NCBI RefSeq assembly: GCF_900113905.1
Contig: NZ_FORC01000004.1
Coordinates: 372,001 to 436,000 of the forward strand
Direction: 5' to 3'
Length of the DNA: 64,000 nucleotides
DNA from: Phytopseudomonas argentinensis
GTDB taxonomy: Bacteria > Pseudomonadota > Gammaproteobacteria > Pseudomonadales > Pseudomonadaceae
This document shows positions 51,312 to 60,272 of the stretch, in pieces. The translations under genes and the position numbers were made by a program. Below the pieces are notes generated by a model. That model was not told where the DNA came from and ran no database searches. It saw only the letters and a program-made list of their open reading frames with translations. Position 1 is the first letter of the stretch, and the number at the start of each line of letters is the position of its first letter.

Positions 51312-51919
51312 CAGACGCCTCCGCCGTATCGGGCGATCTCTCGCCGCACGCGGCGTTCGAATTCTTGCCGCAGGAAGGTGTTCGTCCAGCGGATGGTTTC
51401 GGCGCCCGTCAGCTGCTGGAACCAGTAGGCCATCGAGGGGCCTATGGCGGTCTGCAGCTTGAGGGTGCGCCGGTAGTTCTTGTTAGCGGTACGCTTGTCA
51501 CCGCGGGTGGCCAGGGGCTTTTGCCCGACGCTGGCCGGGTTGACGAAGCCTGCCGCGAGCTTCTTGCCGCGCAGGCCCATCACGTAAACCCTGGCACGAG
51601 TCGGGCTGACCCATTCGAAGAACCAGCGCCGATAATCATCGACCCGAACGCCGGAGCTGGACGGGATGATGCGGCTGTTCATCCGGCCTTTACGGGCGCG
51701 CTTGATGGTCAGCTTGCCGCGCACATCCGCACCGCCCAGGCGGGCGCCGAGAATGGATGACTTGAACACGCCGCCCATGCGTTTCACGTAGCGCTCGGTG
51801 CGCGTCTTGGTGGCGGTGGTGTTCAGCGCGCCGCGTAGCACTGGGTCGATGCTGCGGTTGATCTGGGCCAGCCTGGCCCGGGCAAGCTCCTTGCCGACGA
51901 GCCGTACGCCCATGTCCAT
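51311..51919 (-). CDS. HK97 gp10-like / minor tail Z-type protein
   Basis: A 202-residue protein in the position of HK97 gp10/GpZ-type neck proteins. It starts MDMGVRLVGKELARARLAQI and carries ALNTTATKTRTERYVKRMGGVF near ~35, a pattern shared by the minor tail Z family. It is rich in Arg/Lys and would sit at the head-tail junction. It overlaps the adaptor upstream by 1 nt and the small gene downstream by 1-3 nt. Confidence 0.7.
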   Translation of the reverse strand: MDMGVRLVGKELARARLAQINRSIDPVLRGALNTTATKTRTERYVKRMGGVFKSSILGARLGGADVRGKLTIKRARKGRMNSRIIPSSSGVRVDDYRRWFFEWVSPTRARVYVMGLRGKKLAAGFVNPASVGQKPLATRGDKRTANKNYRRTLKLQTAIGPSMAYWFQQLTGAETIRWTNTFLRQEFERRVRREIARYGGGV

Positions 51920-52467
51920 CAGAGCGGCTCCAGCCAGATGTTGCGGACGATGCCGTCGTCCATGTCGCTTGGCAGCGCGGTAACCAGGTAGGTGACGCCG
52001 CCGACGGTAAGCCTGTCGTCGGTGTGCACCCTGCCCGCCTCGATCAGCGCGACCTCGGCGCGGGTGCGGTAGTCGATTACCTGCCCGTTCTCGTCACGCC
52101 AGGGGCTCTGCATGTCGAGGAAAACCCGAACGCAGCGCGCAGGCCGACTTGCCCGCACCAGCTGGGCACGCTCGCCGATGAACTCGGTGGCGGTGATGGC
52201 CAGTTCGGCGCGGTCGCCGCGGTAGTCGCGGGCGCTGTCGATGTGGAACAGGCGGTGCTCGGTGCGCAGGTACCGGCCCTGGCGCAGGCGTTCGTCCCAC
52301 CAGGCGCGAATGGCGACCTTGGCCGGGTTGCGCAGGCCGGTGGGGAACGGCGGCTCGGCGCTCTCCTTGGTGTCGATGCCGCACCACATCCAGTCGAGCT
52401 CGCAGGCCTGGATGTCGGCGTTCAGCTCCAGCAGCGTGGCCGGCGTGTTGAGGCGCCCTGCTCTCAT
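51919..52467 (-). CDS. Head-tail adaptor/joining protein
   Basis: A 182-residue protein. The start MRAGRLNTPATLLELNAD is the common opening of head-tail joining proteins. The C-terminal DRLTVGGVTYLVTALPSDMDDGIVRNIWLEPL also matches this family. It would connect the portal ring to the tail. Overlaps of 4 nt on the upstream side and 1 nt on the downstream side keep expression matched. Confidence 0.7.
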   Translation of the reverse strand: MRAGRLNTPATLLELNADIQACELDWMWCGIDTKESAEPPFPTGLRNPAKVAIRAWWDERLRQGRYLRTEHRLFHIDSARDYRGDRAELAITATEFIGERAQLVRASRPARCVRVFLDMQSPWRDENGQVIDYRTRAEVALIEAGRVHTDDRLTVGGVTYLVTALPSDMDDGIVRNIWLEPL

Positions 52468-52772
52468 ATGCCCAGCCCCACGCGGTAGAAGTGCAGCATG
52501 TTCTCGGCCTTGGGTATGGGCGTGTAGATGGTGCCCACCACCGACTGTTCCCGGTTGGTGTACAGCTCGGCGGCGATGATGAGGATGCCCAGGCGCACGC
52601 TGTTGGGCACGTCCACGAGCTCGCCGGCTTCGTTCGTCCAGGGGATCGGGCGGTTGATGAACTGGCTGGCGTTGTCGATGGCCGCGTCCAGTTTCATCTG
52701 CAAATCGGCATCCTCATGCCCGTGCCGGATCCGCAGGTGGGTTTTGAGGTCCGCGAGGGTCGGCATGGGCAT
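52464..52772 (-). CDS. Head-tail connector protein (HK97 gp6-like)
   Basis: A 102-residue, mostly helical protein: TLADLKTHLRIRHGHEDADLQMKLDAAIDNASQFINRP, the pattern of phage gp6-like connector proteins that bind below the portal as a ring. The start could be ATG 52772 or 52766; AAGGAACC fits the first. It overlaps the adaptor gene by 4 nt. Confidence 0.85.
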   Translation of the reverse strand: MPMPTLADLKTHLRIRHGHEDADLQMKLDAAIDNASQFINRPIPWTNEAGELVDVPNSVRLGILIIAAELYTNREQSVVGTIYTPIPKAENMLHFYRVGLGI

Positions 52773-52783
52773 AGGATGGTTCC

Positions 52784-53185
52784 TTACTCGGTGCTGTCGG
52801 TTTTGGCCTTGGCCGGCTGCTCGTCAGTGGCCAGGCCACGGGCGATCAGTGCATCGGCGTGGCGCTTGGGCACGCTGTAGCTTTTGCCGCCCCGGCGCTT
52901 GATCTCGCCGGCGTCCTGGTAGGAGCGCAGCGGCCAGATTTCGACGGTTTGCGGGTTGGGGTTGGTCTTGGCCGTTGGATCTGCTTCGGCTTCTCCAGCG
53001 GTGCCAGCGTTCTTTATGACCGGCTTGCCGGCAGCCTTGGCAGCCTTGGCAGCCTTGGCAGGCTTAGCTGTTGCAGCAGCGGCGGCTGGGGCGGTGGCTT
53101 GGCCAGTGGCTGCAGGCGCTGCGCCATTCGCGCCATCGCCTGCGCCGTCGCCGGCATTGGTGTTGCTGTTCTCGGTACCTTCCAC
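52784..53185 (-). CDS. Ala/Lys-rich phage protein next to the capsid gene
   Basis: A 133-residue protein whose first ~70 residues are almost wholly Ala, Gly, Lys, Thr and Asn (disordered). The last ~60 form a compact domain (TVEIWPLRSYQDAGEIKRRGGKSYSVPKRHADALIARGLA). The final domain resembles small head-completion or lysine-rich helper domains. It lies between capsid and connector, often the place of minor head proteins. Confidence 0.55.
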   Translation of the reverse strand: MEGTENSNTNAGDGAGDGANGAAPAATGQATAPAAAAATAKPAKAAKAAKAAGKPVIKNAGTAGEAEADPTAKTNPNPQTVEIWPLRSYQDAGEIKRRGGKSYSVPKRHADALIARGLATDEQPAKAKTDSTE

Positions 53186-53245
53186 GGGAATTCCCTCGTG
53201 TTCGGCGCCCGAATCGGGCGCCTTGGGTTATCGACGGGTTGAGGA

Positions 53246-54442
53246 TCAGCCGCCGGCGGCGCCGGTCAGCGGGCCGGTGACGAAGGCTTCGTCGCGGTAC
53301 ACGGCGAAGGCCAGGCGCTCTTCGGCGCGGATGGTCACCATGTTGTTCTCGAAGTCCTTGTCGTTCTCGGTGGAGACCAGGATCTCGATGTCCATGCGGT
53401 CGAAGATCTGCGCACCGAGACGGAATGCACCGGTGAGGAACTCGTCTTGCTGCATGGCTTGGGTGGAAACCACAGGGCGGTTCCACAGACGGGCCGCGGT
53501 ACCTTCCTGAGGCTGGCCGACGATGTAACGGCCTTCGCCGTCCTTGGTCAGCTCGATGGCCGCCCAGTCGATCGGGTTGAGCACGATGCCGTCCGCGGGG
53601 AACTCGGACAGCTCAGCCTGCAACAGCGCCAGGCGCAGGCGATCGATGCGCTGCTCGCCGGTGACGACAATGCCACCCGGCGCGGCGTACGCCTGGGCCA
53701 GGGTGATCAGGCCCTGCAGGTTGGCGCCGGTGCCGTTGCCGTAGAGCAGCTGGGATTCTTCCACCATCAGCAGGCCGTAACGCGCACGTGCATCGATGTA
53801 GCTCTGCAGCGCGGCGGCATCGTCGAGGATCTGGCGGCTTGCCTTGAACAGGTGAGCCAGGGTGCGGACCGGCGCATTCTCCAGCGCGAAGGTGATGTCC
53901 GAGTATGGCTTGGCGCCGCCCTCGGCTACGGCAGCCGCGTTGTTGGTGAAGCCGGTTTCACGCACATACTCGATGGAGTTGCTGGTGGTGTTGCCGGGGG
54001 CGATCAGGTCACGGATGGTCAGGCGGCGCTCCGGCGGCATGATGATTTCCTGGCGGCGATCAGCCGGCACCAGGGAGCCGCCAGAGCTGCCAACCGAGGT
54101 GATTGCCGCACGCGGTACCGAAACACGGCGCGATCCGCGGAAGGAGCTGTTAACGCCCTGCATGGACTCGGCGCTGACAACCAGCTCGCCAGCAGAATGC
54201 TGACGCTCGCCCTGGCCGCGATCACTGTTGGCATTCACCAGCTTCTGCTCGGCCTCCTGCAGGCGGGCCTGCAGCTCGCCCTGCTTGGTCAGCATCTCGT
54301 CTACCTTGGCGCGGGTTTCGGCCTGCATCTCGCCGCTCTTGGCGATTTCCTTCTGGCTGTTCTCGGCCTGGGCTTTGATCTGATCGCCGATCTGCTTCAG
54401 GCTGGCGTTCAGCTCGTTGTACTGCTTTTCGAAGTCGCTCAT
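53246..54442 (-). CDS. Major capsid protein (HK97 fold)
   Basis: A 398-residue capsid subunit. A coiled-coil delta/scaffold domain lies at ~1-90 (QYNELNASLKQIGDQIKAQAENSQKEIAKSGEMQ). It is followed by the HK97-fold body (VLNPIDWAAIELTKDGEGRYIVGQPQEGTAARLWNRPVVSTQAMQ; EERLAFAVYRDEAFVTG). The N-terminal part is likely removed by the protease encoded next, as in HK97. The mature shell would hold the genome, with portal, terminase and protease genes beside it. It overlaps the protease gene by 4 nt. Confidence 0.92.
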   Translation of the reverse strand: MSDFEKQYNELNASLKQIGDQIKAQAENSQKEIAKSGEMQAETRAKVDEMLTKQGELQARLQEAEQKLVNANSDRGQGERQHSAGELVVSAESMQGVNSSFRGSRRVSVPRAAITSVGSSGGSLVPADRRQEIIMPPERRLTIRDLIAPGNTTSNSIEYVRETGFTNNAAAVAEGGAKPYSDITFALENAPVRTLAHLFKASRQILDDAAALQSYIDARARYGLLMVEESQLLYGNGTGANLQGLITLAQAYAAPGGIVVTGEQRIDRLRLALLQAELSEFPADGIVLNPIDWAAIELTKDGEGRYIVGQPQEGTAARLWNRPVVSTQAMQQDEFLTGAFRLGAQIFDRMDIEILVSTENDKDFENNMVTIRAEERLAFAVYRDEAFVTGPLTGAAGG

Positions 54443-55302
54443 CGCGATTCTCCTTTGAGGGAATTGAGGATTGCGGACGCCTCTGACAGGGAGGCGGAAA
54501 GGTCAGGGGCGACAGCGCTTCGCTTATCGGTCGGGACAGCGCGCGGCGTGTCCCCGCCAGCAGCGCGAGGCGTGCCGGACTTGAAATTGGCGAACAACTC
54601 GCGGCGCTCGGAGCGCGGCACGCCGGCTTTGGCCAGGGCGATGTCCATGGCCTTGAGGGCGTTGTTCTGCTGGGTTTCGGTGGTGGTGCGTTCGGTCACT
54701 TCGTCGGCGGCCAGCAGGCCGGTGGCCAGGCCCAGCTCGACGGCGCGCTTGCCGCGGATGAACGTTTCGTCGTCCATCATCTCGGCCATGCTCTCGACCG
54801 TCTGGCCGCTGGTTTCTGCGTAGAGGTCGCCCATGGCGGCGTCGAACTCTTCCATGTCGTCGGCAATATCGCGGAAGTAATGGCGATTGCCGCCCGCCAC
54901 CGTCCAGCAGTTGTGGATCATCAGGAACGCGCTGCTGGCCACCTGGCGCTCTACGCCAGCGAGATAGATCACCGAGGCAGCACTGGCGGCCATGCCCAGC
55001 ACTTTGGTGCTGACCTTGTGGCTGTGCTCGCGCAGACGGTTGTAGATGGCGATGCCCTCGAACATGTCGCCGCCGGGCGAGTTGATGTAGACGGTCACGT
55101 CTCGCTCGCCGATGGCACGCAGCGCGGCGTCGATGCGCTTGAGGGTCACGCCTTCGCCGTACCAGTCTTCACCGATCACGCCATAGATGGTGATGGTGTC
55201 GGAGGTACTTTCCACCGCCGCCTGGATGGCAGGGTTCCATTTCTTGAGCGCGCGCGGGCTCAGCTCGCTGCGCAGGCCGCGAGACTGGATCTTCAGCTTC
55301 AT
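54439..55302 (-). CDS. ClpP-like head maturation protease
   Basis: A 287-residue serine protease of the ClpP fold. VYINSPGGDMFEG (~71-83) is followed by nucleophile S107 in GMAASAAS and histidine H130 in LMIHNCW. The catalytic acid should lie at ~150-165. It trims the capsid N-terminal delta domain inside the procapsid. The C-terminal ~60 residues are low-complexity and may be cleaved. It starts 3 nt after the portal stop. Confidence 0.9.
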   Translation of the reverse strand: MKLKIQSRGLRSELSPRALKKWNPAIQAAVESTSDTITIYGVIGEDWYGEGVTLKRIDAALRAIGERDVTVYINSPGGDMFEGIAIYNRLREHSHKVSTKVLGMAASAASVIYLAGVERQVASSAFLMIHNCWTVAGGNRHYFRDIADDMEEFDAAMGDLYAETSGQTVESMAEMMDDETFIRGKRAVELGLATGLLAADEVTERTTTETQQNNALKAMDIALAKAGVPRSERRELFANFKSGTPRAAGGDTPRAVPTDKRSAVAPDLSASLSEASAILNSLKGESR

Positions 55303-55305
55303 GGG

Positions 55306-56610
55306 TTATTCCTTTGGCTTGTCGGCGTTGAGCCAGTTCATCAGGGCGGCGCGAACGGATTGGCTTTCGCTCTGCTTGCCCAGTTGGTCGAGCGGCACGA
55401 GGTTGGATTGAACGGTGAGGATGTCGTCGCCTGGCTTGGAAGGCAGGTTCTCTTTGCGCCGCACTTCGCCGCGGGTCATGTTCCCGTTCTGGGTCATGGT
55501 GGCGTAGTAGGCGGCGCGGCCTGCACTGTCGGCGCGCAGGAATGCCTCGAGCGAGTACTCGGCGTAATAGGTGACGCGATCCACGGCGGTGAGCAGCTTT
55601 TTCTCGACGCACTGCTCGATGGGGGCGGTGTAGCTCATGATGCAGTAGGTCAGGAAAGCCAGCTGCTGCTGCTCAAGCCCGGTGCCCCAGTTGCTGCCTT
55701 TATCGGTCTTCATGACCATCCAGGCAGGCACGCCGAACCAGCGGCAGATTTCCTCGACGCTGTGTCCTCGGGACTCCAGCAACTGCGCGTCAGCGGGGTT
55801 GATGCCAATCGCCTCGGGCGTGATGCCGTACTCCAAAACCGGCGATTTACCGGCATTCATGGCGCCGCTGATGGTCTTGGCGTATTCGCGGAAGTCCGTC
55901 CGCTGATCGGGCGTCAGCACCCGATCCATCTTGAACGCTACGGTGGGCATCATCCCGTTCTTGAACGTGCTGTTGGCCGCGTCATCCGCCGACATCGCCG
56001 AGCCGAATACGTCGGCACCGTAGCGGATGGCCGATAGGCCCATCTTGCCGTCCAGGGTGAAGGCCGGGATGTGCAGCATGTCCTTGCGCAGAATCTCGCG
56101 GCGCGGCCCCTTCTTGGGCGAGTACCAGTAGCGCAGCCGGCCGTTATCGTCCGTTTCGGGCTTAACGCGGCCAGGCAGCAGGAAGTCGATGGCGATCACG
56201 CGGCCGGCGGATCGGTGGATCTCGCAGTAGGCGTTGCCCCACAGCAGCATCGATGCAACGACAGCCTGCCAGAAGTGGAAGGCCGTCGTGTCTTCGTTGG
56301 GGCTGGTGTGCACCACGTCGTAGAGCGGGAAGTCCCGCGCCGTCTCGCGGCTGCCGTCAGCCTTGCGGCGGTAGATGTTCAGCGGCAGCCCGGCGACGGA
56401 CATCGAGATGATGCGCACGCAGGCCCACACCGTGGAAAGGCGCATGGCGTTGTCGACGTTGACCGTCTTGCCGGAGCTAGACTCGCTACCGAAATAGCTG
56501 CTCCAGAACCCGCCGTCACTCAGGCGGATCGGCTTTCCCACCCACTCGGTGAGGCTGGCAGCCGGGCGCTGCGCCGAGGTGACCAGCGCCTGCATGAGGC
56601 TCTTACCCAT
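55306..56610 (-). CDS. Portal protein (HK97 gp3 family)
   Basis: A 434-residue portal subunit. RLSTVWACVRIISMSVAGLPLNIYRR and EICRWFGVPAWMVMKTDKGSNWGTGLEQQQLAFLTYCI are the hallmark segments of phage_portal. It forms the ring at one capsid vertex through which DNA is packed and released, and binds the large terminase. It starts MGKSLMQALV, overlapping the small membrane-protein gene by 8 nt. Confidence 0.93.
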   Translation of the reverse strand: MGKSLMQALVTSAQRPAASLTEWVGKPIRLSDGGFWSSYFGSESSSGKTVNVDNAMRLSTVWACVRIISMSVAGLPLNIYRRKADGSRETARDFPLYDVVHTSPNEDTTAFHFWQAVVASMLLWGNAYCEIHRSAGRVIAIDFLLPGRVKPETDDNGRLRYWYSPKKGPRREILRKDMLHIPAFTLDGKMGLSAIRYGADVFGSAMSADDAANSTFKNGMMPTVAFKMDRVLTPDQRTDFREYAKTISGAMNAGKSPVLEYGITPEAIGINPADAQLLESRGHSVEEICRWFGVPAWMVMKTDKGSNWGTGLEQQQLAFLTYCIMSYTAPIEQCVEKKLLTAVDRVTYYAEYSLEAFLRADSAGRAAYYATMTQNGNMTRGEVRRKENLPSKPGDDILTVQSNLVPLDQLGKQSESQSVRAALMNWLNADKPKE

Positions 56611-56764
56611 TGGTCATACCCCGGCGGATGAAGCCCGCAATGCAGAACAGCGAGCAGGCGCCGGCGATCAGCGCCCAGCCAGTGCCAATCAGCAGCCAAA
56701 CGCCGGCGCATAGCAACGCGAAGCCGGCCAGGCTGACCAGCAGGAATGCATAGAAGGCGTTCAT
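56603..56764 (-). CDS. 53-residue two-helix membrane protein between terminase and portal
   Basis: A small hydrophobic protein beginning MNAFYAFLLVSLAGFALLCA, with a second helix (GWALIAGACSLFCIAGFI) and a short basic end. It overlaps terL by 4 nt (ATGA) and the portal start by 8 nt, so it is coupled to both. Small membrane proteins in this place occur in other siphovirus prophages; none has a known role to my knowledge. It could act as a holin regulator or be a relic. Confidence 0.65.
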   Translation of the reverse strand: MNAFYAFLLVSLAGFALLCAGVWLLIGTGWALIAGACSLFCIAGFIRRGMTNG

Positions 56765-58488
56765 GTGATGATGGGATTCCGTATGGCGTCGAACCAGTCG
56801 TCGTCAGTGTTAGGGGTCGTGGCCTGGGCCAGCACCCGCCCCACTGCCATGATCAGCGCCACGGCGCCGTCGATCTTGTTGTCGTTGCCCTGCTTGATAG
56901 GTCGCACGACGTCGTCGTTACCGGGCAGGTTCTTGCCGATCACGTTGCCCATGCACCAGGTCATGATCGGGTTGCCGTCGTGGTGGAAGCGGCCACTGAG
57001 AATGGCGGCCTCCAGCTCCTTCATGGGCGTGGACATGTTGGTGTAGTTCTGGGTGATGACGACGGGCGTGAGGCCTTCGTCTTCGAGTTCATGTGAGAGC
57101 CCCGTGGCGCCGTGGGGGTCGATCGGGCATTCCTTCACGGCGCTCAGCCGGCCTGCGTCCTTGGCTTCTTCCAGAATCTCGCGGTAGTCCACCTCGGCGC
57201 CTGCCGTCTCGATCAGGTCACCGGTGTTGACCCAGGCCTGATATCGCTCGGACATGCGCTGGTTGTCGACGCTGCGCACGGTGTCTTCCGGTACCCAGAA
57301 GCGCGGCGCCACGCAGAAGTAGTGGATGCGGTCGTCGATCACGCGCCAGAACAGGCGCGCCATGCTGTTCATGTCGAGCTTGCGTGCCAGGTCGAATCCC
57401 AGCACGCAGTCCTGCCCCTCGAACTGCTCCAGGGTCAGGCTGGCGTCGGCGCTGTTGCGCCAGGCTTCCATGTTGTAGAAGCCCGCCTTCGCCGATACCC
57501 AAATGTTGAGGTGCTTGGTCTTGAAGGTGTTGGTGAAACGCGCGGTGCGGATGGCGCGCTGCTGCTGGCTCTCCAGGTACTCGCGAAACACAGAGATGCC
57601 GAAATTGGGGTTGGCCTTAGCCAGCACCTTGGGGTCGGTCCAGTCGTCGCCGTCGTCGATGGTCCAGATCCAGCCGAACAACTCGTCGTCAGGCACGTCG
57701 CCCGCGAGCATTTCTATCACCTGGCGGCGCAGGTCGTAGCACGGGCCTTCGATGTCAGAACCGGCAGTGGTGATCACGAACATCAGCGGCTGCCGGCGGG
57801 CACCCATGCCGGTGAGCATGGTCTCGTACAGCGCGGCGCTCTGGTGTTCGTGGTATTCGTCGACGATCGCGCAGCTCGGCGAGGCGCCGTCGCCCGGGTT
57901 GCCGATCAGCGGCTCGAAGCGGCTGCCGTCCAGCGGGCGGTTCATGTTCGAGGCGTTCACCTCGATTCCGGCCGCTTCCATCAGCATGGGCGAGCGTTTG
58001 ACCATCAGGCGGGCTGGGCGGAACACCTCCCAGGCCTGCTTCTCGGTGGTGGCGCCGGCGTATACCTCGGCGCCGAACTCGTCGTCCGCGGTGAACATGC
58101 TGATGCCCACGCCGGCGGCGACAACGCTCTTGCCGTTCTTCCTGGGCACTTCCCAATAGCTGACGCGGAAACGGCGAAAGCCGGTGTGCTTGCGCACCCA
58201 GCCAAACGTCATGGCGAAGCCGAACAGCTGCCAGGGCTCGAGCGTGACCAGCTGCCGCTTGAATGCCCACTCACCCTTGGTGTGCGGGAGCATCTGCATC
58301 AGCCGCAGCTTCTTCTCAGCCTTGGCCGGGTCGAAGCGGTAAGGGAATCTCGCTCCCCGGCTCTTGGCCAGGTCACAGAAGTGCCGCTCGACCGCTTCGC
58401 GCACGTACTTGCAGCAAGGCACCTTGCCGGCAATGACACGCTTCCCCCACCGAATCGCGGATTCGACGTTGGGGTACTTCGTTGCCAT
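56761..58488 (-). CDS. Terminase large subunit
   Basis: A 575-residue packaging motor. The ATPase has a Walker A-like VPRKNGKSV (~114-122) and Walker B CAIVDEYHEH with D210-E211. The C-terminal nuclease domain starts near VLGFDLARKLD (~380) and supplies the acidic metal ligands. It cuts concatemers and pumps DNA through the portal using ATP. Length and motifs match the HK97-type TerL branch. It lies 12 nt from the small subunit. Confidence 0.95.
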   Translation of the reverse strand: MATKYPNVESAIRWGKRVIAGKVPCCKYVREAVERHFCDLAKSRGARFPYRFDPAKAEKKLRLMQMLPHTKGEWAFKRQLVTLEPWQLFGFAMTFGWVRKHTGFRRFRVSYWEVPRKNGKSVVAAGVGISMFTADDEFGAEVYAGATTEKQAWEVFRPARLMVKRSPMLMEAAGIEVNASNMNRPLDGSRFEPLIGNPGDGASPSCAIVDEYHEHQSAALYETMLTGMGARRQPLMFVITTAGSDIEGPCYDLRRQVIEMLAGDVPDDELFGWIWTIDDGDDWTDPKVLAKANPNFGISVFREYLESQQQRAIRTARFTNTFKTKHLNIWVSAKAGFYNMEAWRNSADASLTLEQFEGQDCVLGFDLARKLDMNSMARLFWRVIDDRIHYFCVAPRFWVPEDTVRSVDNQRMSERYQAWVNTGDLIETAGAEVDYREILEEAKDAGRLSAVKECPIDPHGATGLSHELEDEGLTPVVITQNYTNMSTPMKELEAAILSGRFHHDGNPIMTWCMGNVIGKNLPGNDDVVRPIKQGNDNKIDGAVALIMAVGRVLAQATTPNTDDDWFDAIRNPIIT

Positions 58489-58500
58489 GTGAGCCTGCGG

Positions 58501-58974
58501 TCAGACGAGATCTGCGAATGGGTTTGCGGCTTTCGCCTTCTTGCCGCCGATCAGGCGGGAGCGGCTCGACGGGTCGAGGCCCAGCATCGCGCCGAAGGTG
58601 ACCATCTGCGACATGGCCTCCTTGGCAGCAGTGAGGGCCGGATTCTTCATCGGGCTGCCCATCGCCGACTCAACAATCGGGCCGTGCTGAACTACGAGTT
58701 CTTGAGCGGAACGCCAGTTGGCGTATGCGGTACAGAACGCCTCGACGTTGTGTAGATCGGTAATGCACACGATGTGCTGCGCGAGCAGCTCGGGCACGAC
58801 GGTCTGCCACATCTGGATGGCCAGCGGCTGCATCCACTCGGGCGGGTCTACGTGCGTTATCTCGGTGAACTTGGGCTCAGCTCTATTGAGCGCCCGCTTA
58901 CCAGGATTGCCCGCCAGAGCCTTCTTGGCCGTGGGTTTCGGGCGCCGGCCGGATCGCCCTGCAACACCAGGCAT
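58501..58974 (-). CDS. Terminase small subunit (P27-like)
   Basis: A 157-residue protein starting MPGVAGRSGRRPKPTAKKALAGNPGKRALN, typical of the P27/TerS family. A helical DNA-recognition region follows (EAFCTAYANWRSAQELV). It recognises the cos or pac site and loads TerL. The basic N-terminal tail would contact DNA. The recognition site itself should be nearby, probably between here and the HNH gene, but I could not define it. Confidence 0.88.
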   Translation of the reverse strand: MPGVAGRSGRRPKPTAKKALAGNPGKRALNRAEPKFTEITHVDPPEWMQPLAIQMWQTVVPELLAQHIVCITDLHNVEAFCTAYANWRSAQELVVQHGPIVESAMGSPMKNPALTAAKEAMSQMVTFGAMLGLDPSSRSRLIGGKKAKAANPFADLV

Positions 58975-59084
58975 GGGCCGAACTCCTGAATTTCATTTTT
59001 CGCGGGTATGAAAATTTGGCTCCCCCCGTCGTTCGGGCGGTCTGCAGCTGCAGACTTTTGACCCACCCCCACCCCGCAGGTCGT

Positions 59085-59486
59085 TCAACCCGACGCTCGG
59101 CCCGCTCCCTCAGCCACCAGACCGACACGCTCACCGATGCTGTTGTGGCACGCACGGCACAACGCTCGCAGGTTGTCCCAGTCCGTCGCCAGGTCCGGGT
59201 GCGTCTTCACAGGTTTGATGTGGTCAGTGATGTCGCTAGCAGCGTTGTCGCAGTGCTCACACACCGGATGCTTCTTGCGGTAGTAGGCGCTCAGCTTCTT
59301 CCAGCGCTCAGTCTTGTAGAACGCGTCCGACTCATCACGGCGCTCGTTGTAGCGCCTGTGCACCGTGCGCTTGGCTGCCTGTTGCCTCTCGGCGGCCAAC
59401 GGCGCGTGCCGCGGGCAATAGTAGTCGCCACGCACCAGCGTGCTGCAGCCCGGCCAGGCACAGGGCTTAAGGGGGCGGACTGGCAT
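59085..59486 (-). CDS. HNH endonuclease
   Basis: A 133-residue nuclease. The HNH core is CEHCDNAASDITDHIKPVKTHPDLATDWDNLRALCRACHN, with two zinc-binding CxxC pairs and catalytic DH. In HK97-like phages the HNH protein beside the terminase helps cut at cos during packaging. An N-terminal CxxxxC-type zinc site (CAWPGCSTLVRGDYYC) is also present. ATG 59486 starts a shared N-terminus; the longer frame overlaps the holin gene. Confidence 0.88.
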   Translation of the reverse strand: MPVRPLKPCAWPGCSTLVRGDYYCPRHAPLAAERQQAAKRTVHRRYNERRDESDAFYKTERWKKLSAYYRKKHPVCEHCDNAASDITDHIKPVKTHPDLATDWDNLRALCRACHNSIGERVGLVAEGAGRASG

Positions 59487-59814
59487 CTGACGAGCCCCCT
59501 TCCTTCCTGCGGTCGATCCCATTCCACCCAGCACCAGGCCTGAGCACTGCTGCAAGATTTCCCTGGGCCCGCCATACCAGCCATGTGAACACGGCAAGGA
59601 TCAGCACCAGAGGCCAGGCGAACGCGGGCAGCGTCAGCTTACCCGTGGCGATATAGATCACCGCCGCAGCCGAACCAGCCATCGTCACCCAGGCCATGAA
59701 AGAGATGTTGCGCCGAAAGCGCAGCGCGCCACGCTGGAACGTGAACAGGCGCAGGAACAGCACCAGGCATAGCCAGAACGTGGCCTGGTCGAGGAACATG
59801 CTCAAGCTATCCAT
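59467..59814 (-). CDS. Holin-like membrane protein (antiholin/holin partner)
   Basis: A 115-residue protein with three hydrophobic helices (~9-25 FWLCLVLFLRLFTFQ, ~38-55 FMAWVTMAGSAAAVIYIAT, ~62-80 FAWPLVLILAVFTWLVW), a basic linker and a charged tail. This matches phage 3-helix holins. It overlaps the HNH gene by 20 nt and the next membrane protein by 8 nt. Together the two look like a holin/antiholin pair that times lysis by the endolysin, whose gene is ~24 kb away. Confidence 0.7.
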   Translation of the reverse strand: MDSLSMFLDQATFWLCLVLFLRLFTFQRGALRFRRNISFMAWVTMAGSAAAVIYIATGKLTLPAFAWPLVLILAVFTWLVWRAQGNLAAVLRPGAGWNGIDRRKEGGSSDASPPP

Positions 59815-60166
59815 TGGGGTCTCCCTGCACGGGCGGCGCCCCTCGCCTGCTGATCGCCGCAACGATCAGAGTGACGGCGAGCGCCGAAGCAACGAACGCC
59901 GCCGGGCCCGAGTAAGCGAATGGCCGAATCCCCCACACCTGGAGGTCGGTCAGCGCAGGGCTGAAGAGATAGCCCATCACAACGCTGATGAAGAAGAACA
60001 CCAAGCGGTTGGCCAGGCGCAAATCGTGTCGCGTCATCACGAAGACGAGCGCACCGCAAACCGAGCCGGCAACCGCGTTGCCGTCGACTCCAGCCAGAGC
60101 ACTCGCCACGCCAAGACCTGCGGCACCGGCCACAGTCACAGCCGCGACGCTTGCTGGCTCGCTCAT
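59807..60166 (-). CDS. Holin-like membrane protein
   Basis: A 119-residue protein with three to four hydrophobic helices (SVAAVTVAGAAGLGVASALAG; AVAGSVCGALVFVMT; VFFFISVVMGYLFSPAL; AAFVASALAVTLIVAAI). A short N-terminus and charged C-terminus agree with phage holins. GGGAG lies 11 nt before ATG 60166, which I prefer to 60172. It is the first of the two adjacent membrane proteins and would open the inner membrane to the endolysin. Confidence 0.7.
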   Translation of the reverse strand: MSEPASVAAVTVAGAAGLGVASALAGVDGNAVAGSVCGALVFVMTRHDLRLANRLVFFFISVVMGYLFSPALTDLQVWGIRPFAYSGPAAFVASALAVTLIVAAISRRGAPPVQGDPNG

Positions 60167-60195
60167 CGTCATTACTCCCAGCGGCCAACGGCCAG

Positions 60196-60222
60196 AAAAA
60201 GAAATGCCCGCAATGCGGGCAT
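60196..60222 (-). terminator. Terminator between the secreted-protein gene and the holins
   Basis: A stem ATGCCCGC/GCGGGCAT with an AAT loop is followed leftward by TTTCTTTTTC. Confidence 0.75.
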
Positions 60223-60245
60223 ATGGCTGTGATCAGCCGAAACAA

Positions 60246-60266
60246 AGCCCCGACCGCAGTCGGGGC
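60246..60266 (-). terminator. Terminator just after the secreted-protein gene
   Basis: A stem GCCCCGAC/GTCGGGGC with a CGCA-type loop begins 7 nt after the stop and is followed by TTTGTTT. Two tandem terminators close this gene. Confidence 0.75.
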
Positions 60267-60272
60267 GGCCCA

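Noticed and set aside
53447..54823. A 458-codon plus-strand frame opposite the capsid gene
   Set aside because: Antisense to the HK97-type capsid gene, with no ribosome site or domain.
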